The notes beneath the pieces are model-generated. The model saw only the letters and a list, made by a program, of their open reading frames with translations. It was not told the origin of the DNA and did no database searches. A DNA stretch of 64,000 nucleotides from positions 10,756,764 through 10,820,763 of the forward strand of contig CM025852.1 in assembly GCA_003952965.2 (NCBI GenBank). The letters are read 5' to 3'. Source of the stretch: Morella rubra. Lineage: Eukaryota; Streptophyta; Magnoliopsida; Fagales; Myricaceae. Shown here piece by piece: positions 45,667 through 56,021 of the stretch (within the stretch, counting starts at the first letter, position 1; each line of letters opens with the position of its first letter). The position numbers were made by a program, and so were the translations under genes.

Positions 45667-45854
45667 CGTAAGATTTACAAGAGGTTTCAAAACAAAGAAG
45701 AGGCGATGGCCAATCACCTGAGGAGCTGATCAAAGAGGTTTAGGGAAAAAGTTACAATTAATGAGCAAATAATGACTATTAGGTGAATCAATTGATAGAC
45801 AGATTTGATGTTTTCAATATAATCTTCTAGTTGTATAATTATAAATGTAAGTTT

Positions 45855-46560
45855 AGATGAACAACCAAGAGAGGGGTGAATTGATTTTAATAAAAATTAA
45901 AGCTTTTTTCAAAGACAAGCCAAGATAAATATTCAAGATAAAGTAACACACCACAATCACAGAAATAAAACAAATAAAGGAGAGTAAAAGATAGAGAAAT
46001 GACATCGGTATTTTTAGGTTGATTTGGCCAAGACTTGCCTACATCTACCCCCAAAGCTATTGACTTCCTTTGGCTTTCTCCACTATTCTCCAATAGCAAT
46101 CACATTTTAGCTTCCTGGTATTAAATAACAGTTAAAGCATTTACAAGCTCACGCTTCAATTCTAAATCCCAACAACCCAAGGGATTTCTTCTACCCTCAA
46201 CAAGTAGGACAAAGTGTCACACAACACTAAAATTTTTTGTAAAATATGGGTACAAGGATATAATAAAGGCTCTGTAAGCAAAATAAACAAGTGTAAAGCA
46301 CAATGATGAGCAGGAAGAAAGATTTGAGTAAGAAAGCTTTTTTCTTGGAGGTGTAGCACTAGCTTTCTTGAGATTCTACAGTTCTCTCTTCTTTAAGCTC
46401 TTTCTCTCTCTAATGGAGGCTAGGTCTAAATGATGTACAAGTTCTTGTCTTTAACTTTTCATCTTGTTCTATTTATAGTCTCTAGGCTTGAAAGGTCTTC
46501 AAGTATTTTATTGTACCTGTTGGAGGGAGTACCAAGTGTTTTTAGAACAAAAAGATGTGT
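45855..46560 (-). repeat. SIRE-like Copia LTR piece, antisense, first
   Basis: Begins, as read on plus, with agaggggtgaattgatttta, the reverse of the usual SIRE LTR end, and has a TATA box in reverse (tctatttatag) near 46470. No internal region attached. Confidence 0.45.
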
Positions 46561-47630
46561 TGGCGATGTTCCAGGAAAACTACGTATCACAGTATGTGTC
46601 GACACATAGTCGGCATGGTCGAACCATAAAATTAGTTTAGATTTTTGCTCTCGGGTGCCAGTGCAATGTGTTGACATCATCCTTCAATGTGTTTATCCCG
46701 TCAAACATGCATCGGGTAATAGTGCGATGTGTCGACACTGGTCACATATGCAATTAGGTGACAATGCAATGTGTCACCATCATGCTGGAGACATTTTTCA
46801 GCAATTTGAAAGTGTCATTCCACTCCAATTCCTATAAACACCTACAATGAATGTAGACTATTTTTATCTTATCATTTGTGTTAATTTCACATTTAGGAAC
46901 TTTTTAATAGAGAGATAATCTCATCCTCTTTGAAACCAAGTTAGAATTTGTGGATTGACGTAACGAGTTCTAAAATCCTTCAAAGCAACGATATTTTTTT
47001 GTTATCTTTAAAATCAGAAAAGGATTGTTCAAGAACAACCTTAGGCTAACAATAAACTAATACGACAGTGATGAAATAAGATAGTAATTGTTTCCAACAA
47101 CATGAGTTAAAACCCACAAAGTATTGTCGGTACTTGTGAGCTCAACATCCAAGTTTTATATTTATATACTAGTACAACTAATTTTTTCATTTTTAGTAGC
47201 ATGAAATATATTTCCTAAATTTATTTTGGGAACTATGGTGTCATTATAATGGGTAAGTATATGCTACAATTCCTTTTATATGAGAATGTAATCTAATGTG
47301 CTCATTATTCTTTGTCTTGTCGGTTTATGCTCTTAACGAGCTATGTTGAGGTTGTGTATCAAAATTGTGGCAAATAACATAGTGAGTTCATCTTTATTCA
47401 TTCTCGATGATAAATGCATATTCTAATAATGCGGTTATGTAACTTGAGAAAAATGGTAACAAGATTCAATTTTATAAGCAATCCCACATGAAGAAAGACT
47501 TGGTCACTTGGGTAACTCGGCATGTGAGGAAAACTATGTAAGTTATATATAGTTCAAAAATTGCATGATTAATTGCTTTGTTGCCATTAGTTTTTTTTTT
47601 ATAAAGAATCGGATGATTGCAACGTGAAAT
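46561..47630. other. AT-rich sequence, likely rest of the LTR piece
   Basis: GTGTCGACAC-like words occur at about 46597 and 46730, upstream of the antisense TATA box. No gene seen. Confidence 0.3.
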
Positions 47631-47631
47631 C

Positions 47632-48590
47632 CTAGGATTAAGACAGCCCAATAAGGGGTGAATTGGGTTTTAAAAAAATTTCAATTTAACCCAACAATGC
47701 ATTTGCTAAGTAACATTTAAGACAACCAATATTCCAATAATTAATACAAGAGTGCTAAAAATCCTACGTCCACCCCTCAAGCTTCTTCACAAGCCTTGAG
47801 GTTTCTCCACTAGTTTCCTTACACCAAGGGATGGTTATTTACACTTGAGCTTTAAGAAGCACCTCTCCAAGCCTCAAGACTGAGTTTGTGAACACTTCAC
47901 AAATCTCCTTCTTTTGATGAACACACCTCATCGAAAGGCCACAAGAGAATCTTTCTCTTCTAACAATGAAGTAGAGTGATTTTACAACAACAAGACTCCC
48001 TCAATGGAGTAGATATATTACAATGAAATACTATCACTTTGATCTCACATAATAGCAAGGAAGTGAAAATGAGACAGCTTTGTGTGAATGAGATGAAGAT
48101 GCTAAGATTTGAAGGTTTTGATATCACTCAAGTTTGATAAATGATCAATGGTCGTTCTAGCACTCTTTGCAAGCTGAACAATGGTCTATTTATAAGCATC
48201 AAGAAAAAATAGCCGTTTCTTGCCGTTGGGGACAAGTCTGTCAAAACTTAAGCTGTACCGGTCTATCAGTATATGTAGCGGTGGATCGCTACAGGTGTCT
48301 GTTACCCAACGATCATAAATGCAAGCGCTCTAGCATTTGGAAAACTATCCCGGTCGACCGCTATATGAAGCGGTCAATGTTTGGTGGGCCAATATATCAA
48401 CCCGTCGATCGCTAGAGCTAAAATAGCAACCTTTAAAGACTTGAAGTGTGATTTTGGCTATTTTAAGACCCTATCTCAAAACCTAACTCCCTAAGGATAT
48501 AAAAGAGATTTTGGAGTTATAAAGATATTATTTGAAAATACTTTAGACATATTTTATTTACCAAACTTGAGATAAAAAAAAAAAAAAAAG
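47632..48590 (-). repeat. SIRE-like Copia LTR piece, antisense, second
   Basis: Begins with aataaggggtgaattgggttt and has a reverse TATA box (tctatttataagc) near 48185, the same layout as the piece at 45855. A palindromic ggtcgacc word lies near 48351. Confidence 0.45.
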
Positions 48591-48825
48591 GCTTATGCTT
48601 AGTTTTGAAAAATATGCAGTGTTGTGATTCAAATCCTTTGCTACAAATGAGATATTAGAGTTACAAAGTTTACCTTAGAGTCTTGAGTCTTCACTTCTAA
48701 GTCGCTTCATATGATATGGTCATTGATTGATTGATTTGTATTTCCGTATTTAGTTGGATCTTGAATAGCTAGTTCAATTTCTTTATTGCTATCATCAAAA
48801 AATATATTGTGACTAAAAGCTAACA

Positions 48826-49148
48826 CAGCGTTTGTAGAGAGAAATCCCTCCATTAAATCAGTGGAGATAGTCGAGGAGATGTTCTATAAGGTCTTGGGAC
48901 GTGCTAAAGGCATGGGAAGCTTTTTCATACCTCCACCTTCGACATCAACACAATCCTCTCAGGTCGCTCATCAAAACGAGCAAATAGAAAAGTACAAAAG
49001 TGTCTTGTAGTCTTATAAGGAACAATATAAAGATGTAAGAGAAACAATGAGAGAGATAATATTGAAGCAAGCTTCTTATGATCAACAGCTTGCTTAGCTT
49101 ATGAGTCAAACCTCCTTCCCTAGTGACTCTACAATGCAAGGCTTATGA
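48826..49148 (+). pseudogene. CACTA ORF1 (Transposase_24-like) C-terminal fragment
   Basis: The plus frame reads VEEMFYKVLGRAKGMGSFF, then IPPPSTSTQSSQ and a coiled coil (QNEQIEKYKSVL…EQYKDVRETMREIILKQ). This aligns with VDIFTQVLGTRSGYVRGLG and the coiled coil of the 52-kb element. Two in-frame stops interrupt it, and the final stop is at 49148. Confidence 0.55.
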
Positions 49149-49940
49149 AGAGCACTAATAGCAGTAATAAGGAATGGACCTAGGAAAGAAAATCTATGAT
49201 TGCCCTCGCTTGGAAAAATACTTTTGTATAGTCTAATTTTTTGAAGTTTCATCATGTGTATTGACATATGTACATCATTCAAAGGCCAATCAAACTAGCT
49301 TTTATTATATAATTTGGCACTTTTTGGTTGTCAAAGGGCAGCCCCTGACTAAGTTTGTTGCTACCATTCTAATTATTGTATGGATTATCTTAGTAAAATC
49401 TCATGATTTTAGTACCTTAAAAATTCATTCCTTCTTGTCTTAATGTACAATTAATTTCTAGATTCAATTCATTAATTTTCATATTAATATTTTTAGGCAA
49501 TAACATAATTATCTATAAAAAAAACACCCAAGAAAACAAAATAGAGGATCAACAACTCCAAATAAAAGAGGATTAGAGACCATCACAACTTGTTGCCCAA
49601 GACACAAATGCCACATCTTATTATTAGCAACCAGAATTATTAGTCAGTAATTCCCTTTTAGCGATGATATTGCACATTTGCAATATGTATAATTGGTCAG
49701 TCATGTTGTTTTAGCGATTCAAATTAGAGGTTGTTGTTTTTTTATACCATTATTTGCGACATGTCCAATTCATCGATGGTGCGAGCAATAGCGACTATCA
49801 TTATTGGTCGTTAAAATGAACTTTAGCAACATTCTCTATTCGTCACTATATTAGCCTAGGTGATGAAGTTATTCGTTGCTATGTGGTCATGTCTAACAAC
49901 CACTACGGATGAATTGGTAGATTTTGTCACTATATATAAT
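49149..49940. other. AT-rich sequence with CACTA-like words
   Basis: 49600-49940 contains ttagcgatgat, atttgcgacat, gcgactatca and ttggtcgtta words, similar to CACTA subterminal sequence, and may be the tail of the element at 48.8 kb. No terminus recognised. Confidence 0.35.
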
Positions 49941-50128
49941 GAATACCGACAAAGTATTCTTCGCTTCACTAAAAGCATTTATCGACATTTTATTTTCAAC
50001 CACTAAACAACAGTCTTATTTGGTCGCTAGAGCGTTAGGGCAAACAAATTATGTCTATTTACCAACGAAATGGCAGATAGCTAAAGAGCAAATTTGTTTA
50101 ATGAATTATAAGTAGTTTATTGGGGTAC
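49941..50128. repeat. 190-bp repeat, copy 1
   Basis: About 85% identical by eye to 54105-54294 (gaata…caaagta to tttattgggg…tac). Contains ggtcgctag and ttaccaa(c/t)gaaatgg words. Its family is not identified. Confidence 0.7.
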
Positions 50129-50221
50129 TGCTGTAATTCATTTAATCTTCAATACGAAAAAGTGGAGGTCAAATCTTGTCTTGTTTATTCTCTTCCATTA
50201 TCAAATAGATCATTAATAGTT

Positions 50222-50730
50222 GGGAAAATGTCATTGTTCACTCCATAAGTATGCGTAAATTGCATTTACGACCCTTTAACTTTTAAAACTGCAATTTTCA
50301 TCCTCTAAGTATGAAACATTTGTAATGTTCGTCCACAGTCAAAATTTCCTTTAAACTAGACAAAATTCGGCATTAAAATGACCGAAATGCCCTCAAAGAT
50401 AATTTTTAAAAAATAAATAAATATTGGAGAATAATTAAAAAAATATATAGATTACTAAAATAGAGTTTCAATAGTTTTATTTAAAATATATTACCTTTTT
50501 TAATATCTTTTTTTATTTTTAATGAATTTTTTAATATTTTTAGTAATTTTATCTTGGAGGGTTATTTTGGTCATTTTAATACCAAATTCTGTCAATTATA
50601 ACGGAAATTTTGATTGTGGACGAACATTGCAAATGTTTCATACTTATAGGACGTAAATCGTAATTTTTAAAGTAAGGGGGCAGGAAATGCAATTGACGCA
50701 AACTTATGAGGCGAGCAATGACATTTCCCC
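50222..50730. mobile_element. MULE MITE with 9-bp target duplication
   Basis: A 509-bp non-coding element with long inverted ends of about 140 bp (left gggaaaatgtcattg, right caatgacatttcccc). It is flanked by an exact 9-bp duplication TTAATAGTT (50213-50221 and 50731-50739). Long inverted ends with a 9-bp duplication mark a Mutator-like MITE. Confidence 0.85.
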
Positions 50731-50848
50731 TTAATAGTTTTTTTGGTTGTAAACTTAGAGCGAATTAACATGTAGAATTTGAGCGTTCTCCGAGACTAGC
50801 AATCATTACAATCTAATGGAGACTATGCACAATAAATCTGAGAAATGC

Positions 50849-51100
50849 TATTAGAGTAATTAGAGTCCCACATTGCTTTAGCAATGTGGGTTATTGTAAT
50901 CAAAGGCTGATAAATAAGTATCTCTGTAATCTCTCATCCACACATCAGTGAGTACACCAATCTGTCCAGTTGGTCCTTCCCATAGTGGATGTAGGCCTGT
51001 AGATAAAACCACTTAATCTCGTGTCTCACTTCTCTCTCTTCTCTCTCTTTCTCTCTCTTAGTCTAAATTATTTTTTTCTCTTTTATTTTTATTTTTAACA
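50849..51100 (+). repeat. TRIM left LTR
   Basis: Begins tattagag and ends tttttaaca. Contains a hairpin-like pair (cacattgctttagcaatgtg) near 50870 and CT-rich tracts. Confidence 0.88.
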
Positions 51101-51430
51101 TCGTATCAGAGCCATTTCGATTATATGGCCAAGTTCTCTGTTAGTTCTTTTGTTGGGCTTTTCAGTGCCCATCCGGTATCATTCCGGCAAACTTCCAATA
51201 TGTCCTCTCGAGCATTCCGACATCACTCTAGCATCTTTTCTTGGGCCCTATCTGGTGAACTTCTGACGACCCTCTCCAGTCACATTCAAGCGATTCTCCG
51301 TCCCTCTCCGGCTAGATTCTAACCACCTTCCGATGACCGTCCGCCCTTCTCCAGCCCATTTTTTTTCTTATGGAAATTGCTTTTTGAAAGTCCAAACTCA
51401 ACGTGTGTCCACCTTGAGTTTGCAGGGGAG

Positions 51431-51675
51431 TATTAGAGTTATTAGAGTCCCACATTGCTTTAGCAATGTGGGCTATTGTAATCAAAGGCTTATAAATAAA
51501 CATCTCTGTAATCTCTCATCCACACATCTGTGAGTACAACAATTTACCCAGTTGGGTCTTCCCATAGTGGATGTAGGTCTATAGACCGAACCACTTAATC
51601 TTGTGTCTCTCTTCTCTCTCTTTCTCTCTCTCTTAGTCTAAATTATTTATCTCTCTTTTATTTTTATTTTTAACA
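51431..51675 (+). repeat. TRIM right LTR
   Basis: Same start, hairpin-like pair and CT-rich end as the left LTR; ends taaca before target duplication AATGC. Confidence 0.88.
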
Positions 51676-52146
51676 AATGCCGTTGGATTTTCAATGTCAT
51701 TCGAAGATCATAATGTCACTAAAGAAATTGTCATAACTCACTAACTAACAGTTCTCGATGGTAAATATAAAACCAGGAATTCTTGAAGAAAGTTACATTC
51801 TAATAAGGACGAAATTAAATGGCTTTGTTTTATTCCAGTAAAAAGTATTAAAACATAATTTTACCAAGCCAAAGTAATCCATACATGATCTCCTTGGCTT
51901 TTTGTAATTATGAAGAGTACGTAGATAAATAAAGTATATTCCTATAACGTATATTTGTTCATGCATGCAAATTGTATCTAATTTGTCTAAATTTATTTGT
52001 ATCTGTGAACATTTATGTCCACCAAGCGATCGACAAATTATATAGAAGACATAATTTTTAAAAAAAAAACTTTTGATTAAAAGCTGGGGTTTACCAAGAG
52101 CATAGCTAATAACTAGTGTCACAATCCTCAAGAACATATAGTCATA

Positions 52147-53127
52147 GATGACTTCAAGCTCAATTATGATCGACAAGAAGATAGAGAAACTGTGAATTCT
52201 ATAATGAATGTGGCATTCAAAAATCACAAGGCACTACACAAACATTTTAAGAAGTTCAGGAGTAAGGATGAAGCATTGCAACATCAACCAGTAGATATGT
52301 CTGTAGAAAACTGGATTGCATGCTGTGAACTATTCTCCCAACCTTCTTATCAGGTAATTGTTTCATGAAAAGTAACGACGTTTTTTTAATAATAAGCAAA
52401 TCATGGATGTTATTGCATTTGCAGGAGCGTAGTCGAATTAACACCAATAATAGAGTGAAATTGATGATACATCACACTGGTGGTTCAAGATCATTTGTTT
52501 GGCATAGAAAGAAATTGGTAAGTATATTACATAATTATTACCACATTTTAATTTCATAGATTAGCTAAATTTTCTTTCTTTTGACCTATGAATTGTGCAA
52601 CAAGACCCCGAGGTTGGAACACCAACAGCTGCAGATTTATATAGTAAGACGCATTATAAAAAAAATGGCAAAAGATGGGTGTCTGATGTTGCTAGAAAAA
52701 ATCATGTAAATAAATTTTTTTGTATTATTTTGAAAGATTAGTCTATTATGTTAAGAGAATTCATAATTTAGTTTTATGATCGTATGAGAAGATGGTGGAG
52801 ATCCATTCCCAATCAACTATAGAATCAGGAGCACCAAAAGACGTTGACATTTTTACTCAAGTCCTTGGGACAAGATCTGGCTATGTGAGAGGTTTGGGTC
52901 ACTCTGTGAAGCCTATTGCTGCCTCATCCCCTACTGTGTCCGTACAAAGGGATCCCGAGCTTGTTCGTGAGTTAGAGGCAGCTAAAGCTACAATAGAAGA
53001 GCTGAAGACAAGGCAGAGCGAGTATGATAACCTAAAAAACCAACAAGCAGAAATGATAGAGGCGCAGAGGCAAATTCAAGAGCAACTTCAATTACTTAAG
53101 ACACAATTTGCGCAACGAGATTCGTAG
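52147..53127 (+). pseudogene. CACTA-2 ORF1, Transposase_24 (Ptta/En/Spm) protein
   Basis: Exons as read: 52147-52353 (DDFKLNYD…WIACCELFSQPSYQ), 52425-52517 (ERSRINTNNRVKL…HHTGGSRSFVWHRKKL), 52604-52705 (PEVGTPTAADLYSKTHYKKN…), and 52792-53127 (MVEIHSQS…VLGTRSGYVRGLGHSVKPI, then a coiled coil ending in QRDS). NRxK…H..GSRSF…G..P…L…TH.KK..G is the signature of the plant Ptta/En/Spm family, thought to be a DNA-binding companion of the TNP2 transposase. The acceptor before the third exon appears altered (gtgcaac for gtgcag). The start of the gene is not found. Confidence 0.65.
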
Positions 53128-53539
53128 GTAGGACTTCATTGGCAAATTATAAGGTTTTCATTGAGGGTTTCCATATTGTTGATAGTTTTTCGTATTGTTC
53201 ATAGTTTGGATTAAGTTTTTGAATGTTGGAACTTTTTCTAGGATTTGAACTTATGTGAACTAGATACACTTGTTTTTGCAATATTATGACTTGTACAACT
53301 TTGGTTTTTTTTTTTTTTTACTTTATCTTACATTTATGTACTAAGATATTTGTGATGGTTGACAGATTTATGGAATATTTGAAGTTTGTATTGGTTGAGA
53401 GATTATGCAATATTTGAAGTTTGTGTTGGTTGAGAGATTATGGGATATTTGAAATTTGTGTTGGTTGAGAGATTTATGGAATTGCAGTTTTGGTATTTGT
53501 AATTTGAGAATATCAGGTTTAATTTGGAGATTCTATAAA

Positions 53540-54103
53540 AAGACAACACGTTTGAACAGCATATCAAACTGGTAACTCGTTCAAACCAACTGTACCCGTT
53601 CGAACTGAGATTACTTTCCTAGACGAAACAGATGAAATCGTGTTCGAACAGTCAACACTGTTCGAACAACACTCCTTGTTCGAACGAAAAGAATTATTAG
53701 CTACAAAATTCTTTTGTTGCCAATATGGTAACTAATTCTCGTTCAAATGATATTAATTGTTCAAACTAAAGTATTTGTGACGAATTACAAGATCATCGCT
53801 AAATATGTCAAAGGCAATTGCAATGAGAATTTTCGTCTCAAATATTTTCGTTCGACCAAGAATTAGCGACGACAACAATGTCGTCACTAAAAATGCAACT
53901 TTGTAGTTGGCAATTAACTTTCAGCGACGAAAATCATCTTTCAGTGACGAAAATATTACCCATCAGCCACGAAATGATTTTCGTCGCTGAAGATGACTTT
54001 TTTGCGTTCGCCATGAAATTTCGTAACTAATAACCTTCAGCGATGAAATTCCTATCTTCAGCAACGAAAATTTTTGCCATTGAAGGTGAAAACTGTTGTG
54101 GTG
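53540..54103 (+). repeat. CACTA-2 subterminal motif region
   Basis: First TTCGAAC-type motifs, then GCGACGAAA-type motifs in both orientations, then the terminus. The same two-zone order, reversed, is seen at 22400-23318. Confidence 0.65.
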
Positions 54104-54104
54104 T

Positions 54105-54294
54105 GAATAGCAACAAAGTAATTTTTCGCATCACTAAAAGCCTTTATCAACGCTTTATTTGCGACCACTGAACGACGGTCTTATTTGGTCGCTAGAGCAT
54201 TTTGGTCAACAAATTCTGTCTCTTTACCAATGAAATGGCCGATAGCTAAAGAGCGAATTTGTTCAATGAATTAACAGTAGTTTATTGGGGGTAC
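54105..54294. repeat. 190-bp repeat, copy 2
   Basis: Matches 49941-50128 over its full length at about 85% by eye. It begins at the CACTA-2 terminus, which suggests CACTA-2 inserted into a copy of this repeat. Confidence 0.7.
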
Positions 54295-54439
54295 GCACAC
54301 CATTTTCATCCATGCATTAACTAAGATGCAGTCGATTTTTGCAACTTTGAAGGGAGACGAGAATTGCCCTGGCCCAACATATATATAAGGTGATCTAGCT
54401 CGGTTTAAAAATGATTTTATCTTGCCTCTGAAAAGCAAC

Positions 54440-54808
54440 ATAGTTTATAGCGATCACAACCCTCGCCCGTTTAGGTTTAAAGCTTTTTAGGCGAATGATG
54501 TGAGAAGTCGGCAGGTTGTGGAAGAGGTGTGGAGGTTAAGGCAATCAGGTTCCCCCGCTTACGCTTTGTGCCAACGTCTTAAGGCAACCAAGGTAGCCTT
54601 AAGACGTTGGAACAAGAAAGTATTCGAACATATTCAATCAAAGATTCAACGCCTACAGGCGGAGTTGGATGAGGCGCAGAAGTATATGGGCAGCACTTAT
54701 TACAGTGAAAGAGAGAAAGAGCTTAGCATCCAACTTTTGAAAAAGCAGCAAAATGAAGAACTCTTATGGAAACAAAAATCACGCATTACTTAGATGCGTA
54801 CTCCGAAT
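54440..54808 (+). pseudogene. LINE-2 ORF2, region between endonuclease and RT
   Basis: The reading is YSDHNPRPFRFKAF, a stop at about 54488 where Trp is usual, then VRSRQVVEEVWRL, the helical linker LKATKVALRRWNKKVFEHIQ, and LLWKQKSRIT. TAG at 54791-54793 stands where TGG is expected (SRITWMRTPN). It ends at the hAT-2 target duplication. Confidence 0.8.
54801..54808. repeat. hAT-2 target duplication, left copy
   Basis: CTCCGAAT directly before the terminal TATGGC. Confidence 0.8.
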
Positions 54809-55249
54809 TATGGCTGTTCAGTGCCACCGAAAAATTTTTGGTGGCACCGGCACCAGGTTGCCGGTACCCGGCTTCACCTGTGCCGGTGCCAGTTTGAGGT
54901 TTTTAACAAAAACCCGGTGCAAAATTTGGTTCCCGGACAAGGACACACGAGTTGTTTGTTTTTTTTTTTAAAAAAAAAAAAAAAAAAACCAAAACAACGC
55001 CTGTAGTTTAAAGCCTCCTCCCCTATCATTTTGTTCTCATACCCCCTGTCCCAAATAGCCGAACTCCTGATTCCCCCCTTGCAAGTTTGCGACCAGCGCC
55101 CCAGCCCCTTCCGAGTCTCTCTCTCTCTCTTCTCCCTCCCCTCCCTCTCCTGCCGACCACCACACCTGCAGCTCCCATTTTGCTCCCATTTCCTATGCCG
55201 AGTGCTGTCTGTCACATCTCTCTCAAGTGCAAGGATTGAGATTCGTTTA

Positions 55250-55840
55250 GGTATGTTAAAATCAATGGATTTGTTAATTTTAATTTGTTCTATTGAAAAT
55301 ATTAGGACATATATTATTGCTGAATGTTTTTCCCATTTTTGTTGTTTTTAAGGTTTGTAATTTAATAAATTTGGGAAGTTTAAGAAAACAAGAAAAATAA
55401 ATTTTTTTTAGGGTTTTAGGATTTGTTAATTTTAATTTGTTCTATTGATAATATTAGGACATATATTATTGCTAAACGTTTTCCCCATTGTTTGTTATTT
55501 TTAGGGTTTGTAATTTAATAAATTTGGGAAGTTTAAGAAAACAAAAAAATAAATTTATTTTTAGGGTTTTTAGGATTTGTTAATTTTAATTTGTTCTTTG
55601 ATAATATTAGGACATATATTATTGCTGAATGTTTTCCCTATTGTTTGTTGTTTTTAGGGTTTGTAATTTAATAAATTTGGGAAGTTTAAAGAAAAAAAGA
55701 AAAATAAATTTGTTTTTTAGGGTTTTTAGGATTTGTTAATTTTAATTTGTTCTATTGATAATATTAGGACATATATGAACGTTTTCCCCAATTGTTTGTT
55801 ATTTTTAGGGTTTGTAATTTAATAAATTTGGGAAGAGATT
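55250..55840. repeat. ~154-bp tandem repeats in hAT-2 5' leader
   Basis: Units starting ggatttgttaattttaattt at 55266, 55419, 55573 and 55729, with spacing of 153 to 156 bases, about 3.8 copies. Each unit also has aggacatatat and ttgtaatttaataaatttgg. The block starts just after a GTATGT donor at about 55250 and ends before the acceptor at 55965, so it probably lies in a leader intron. Confidence 0.88.
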
Positions 55841-56021
55841 TGGATTATTTATGCAATTCTATAGTTTTTGGAATCTGTAATAGGGTGCTAAATTTGGCCA
55901 GGAGCTATTATTTGGATTAATAGTCTAAACCCTCTGTTGTTAAACCCTCTGTTGTTAATTTGCAGATGGACACTCCACACAATCACAGTCATCTGCAGCC
56001 ACATGTAGTAGTGCTACTGCT

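Larger units (their letters stand above)
50849..51675 (+). mobile_element. TRIM (miniature LTR retrotransposon), structurally complete
   Basis: Two LTRs (50849-51100, 252 bp; 51431-51675, 245 bp) enclose 330 bp. The primer site GTATCAGAGCC follows the left LTR and a purine tract (caggggag) precedes the right one. The target duplication AATGC (50844-50848 and 51676-51680) is exact. There is no coding capacity beyond a short open frame (51125-51322) with no known domain. It looks whole as a non-autonomous element that would rely on another element's proteins. The LTRs differ by several percent. Confidence 0.88.
52100..54103 (+). mobile_element. CACTA-2: 3' part of an En/Spm element
   Basis: It ends TGTTGTGGTG at 54103; on the minus strand this is CACCACAACAG, matching CACTACAACAG of CACTA-1. 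Upstream, 53540-53770 holds about eight TTCGAAC or TTCAAAC motifs, and 53770-54100 holds many CAGCGACGAAA words in both orientations. ORF1 lies upstream in the same direction. No TNP2 gene and no 5' terminus are seen, so the element is deleted or was displaced. It abuts the 190-bp repeat at 54105. Confidence 0.6.

Noticed and set aside
51125-51322. 65-codon frame in the TRIM as a functional gene
   Set aside because: Short, Ser-rich, no known domain; TRIMs are normally non-coding.
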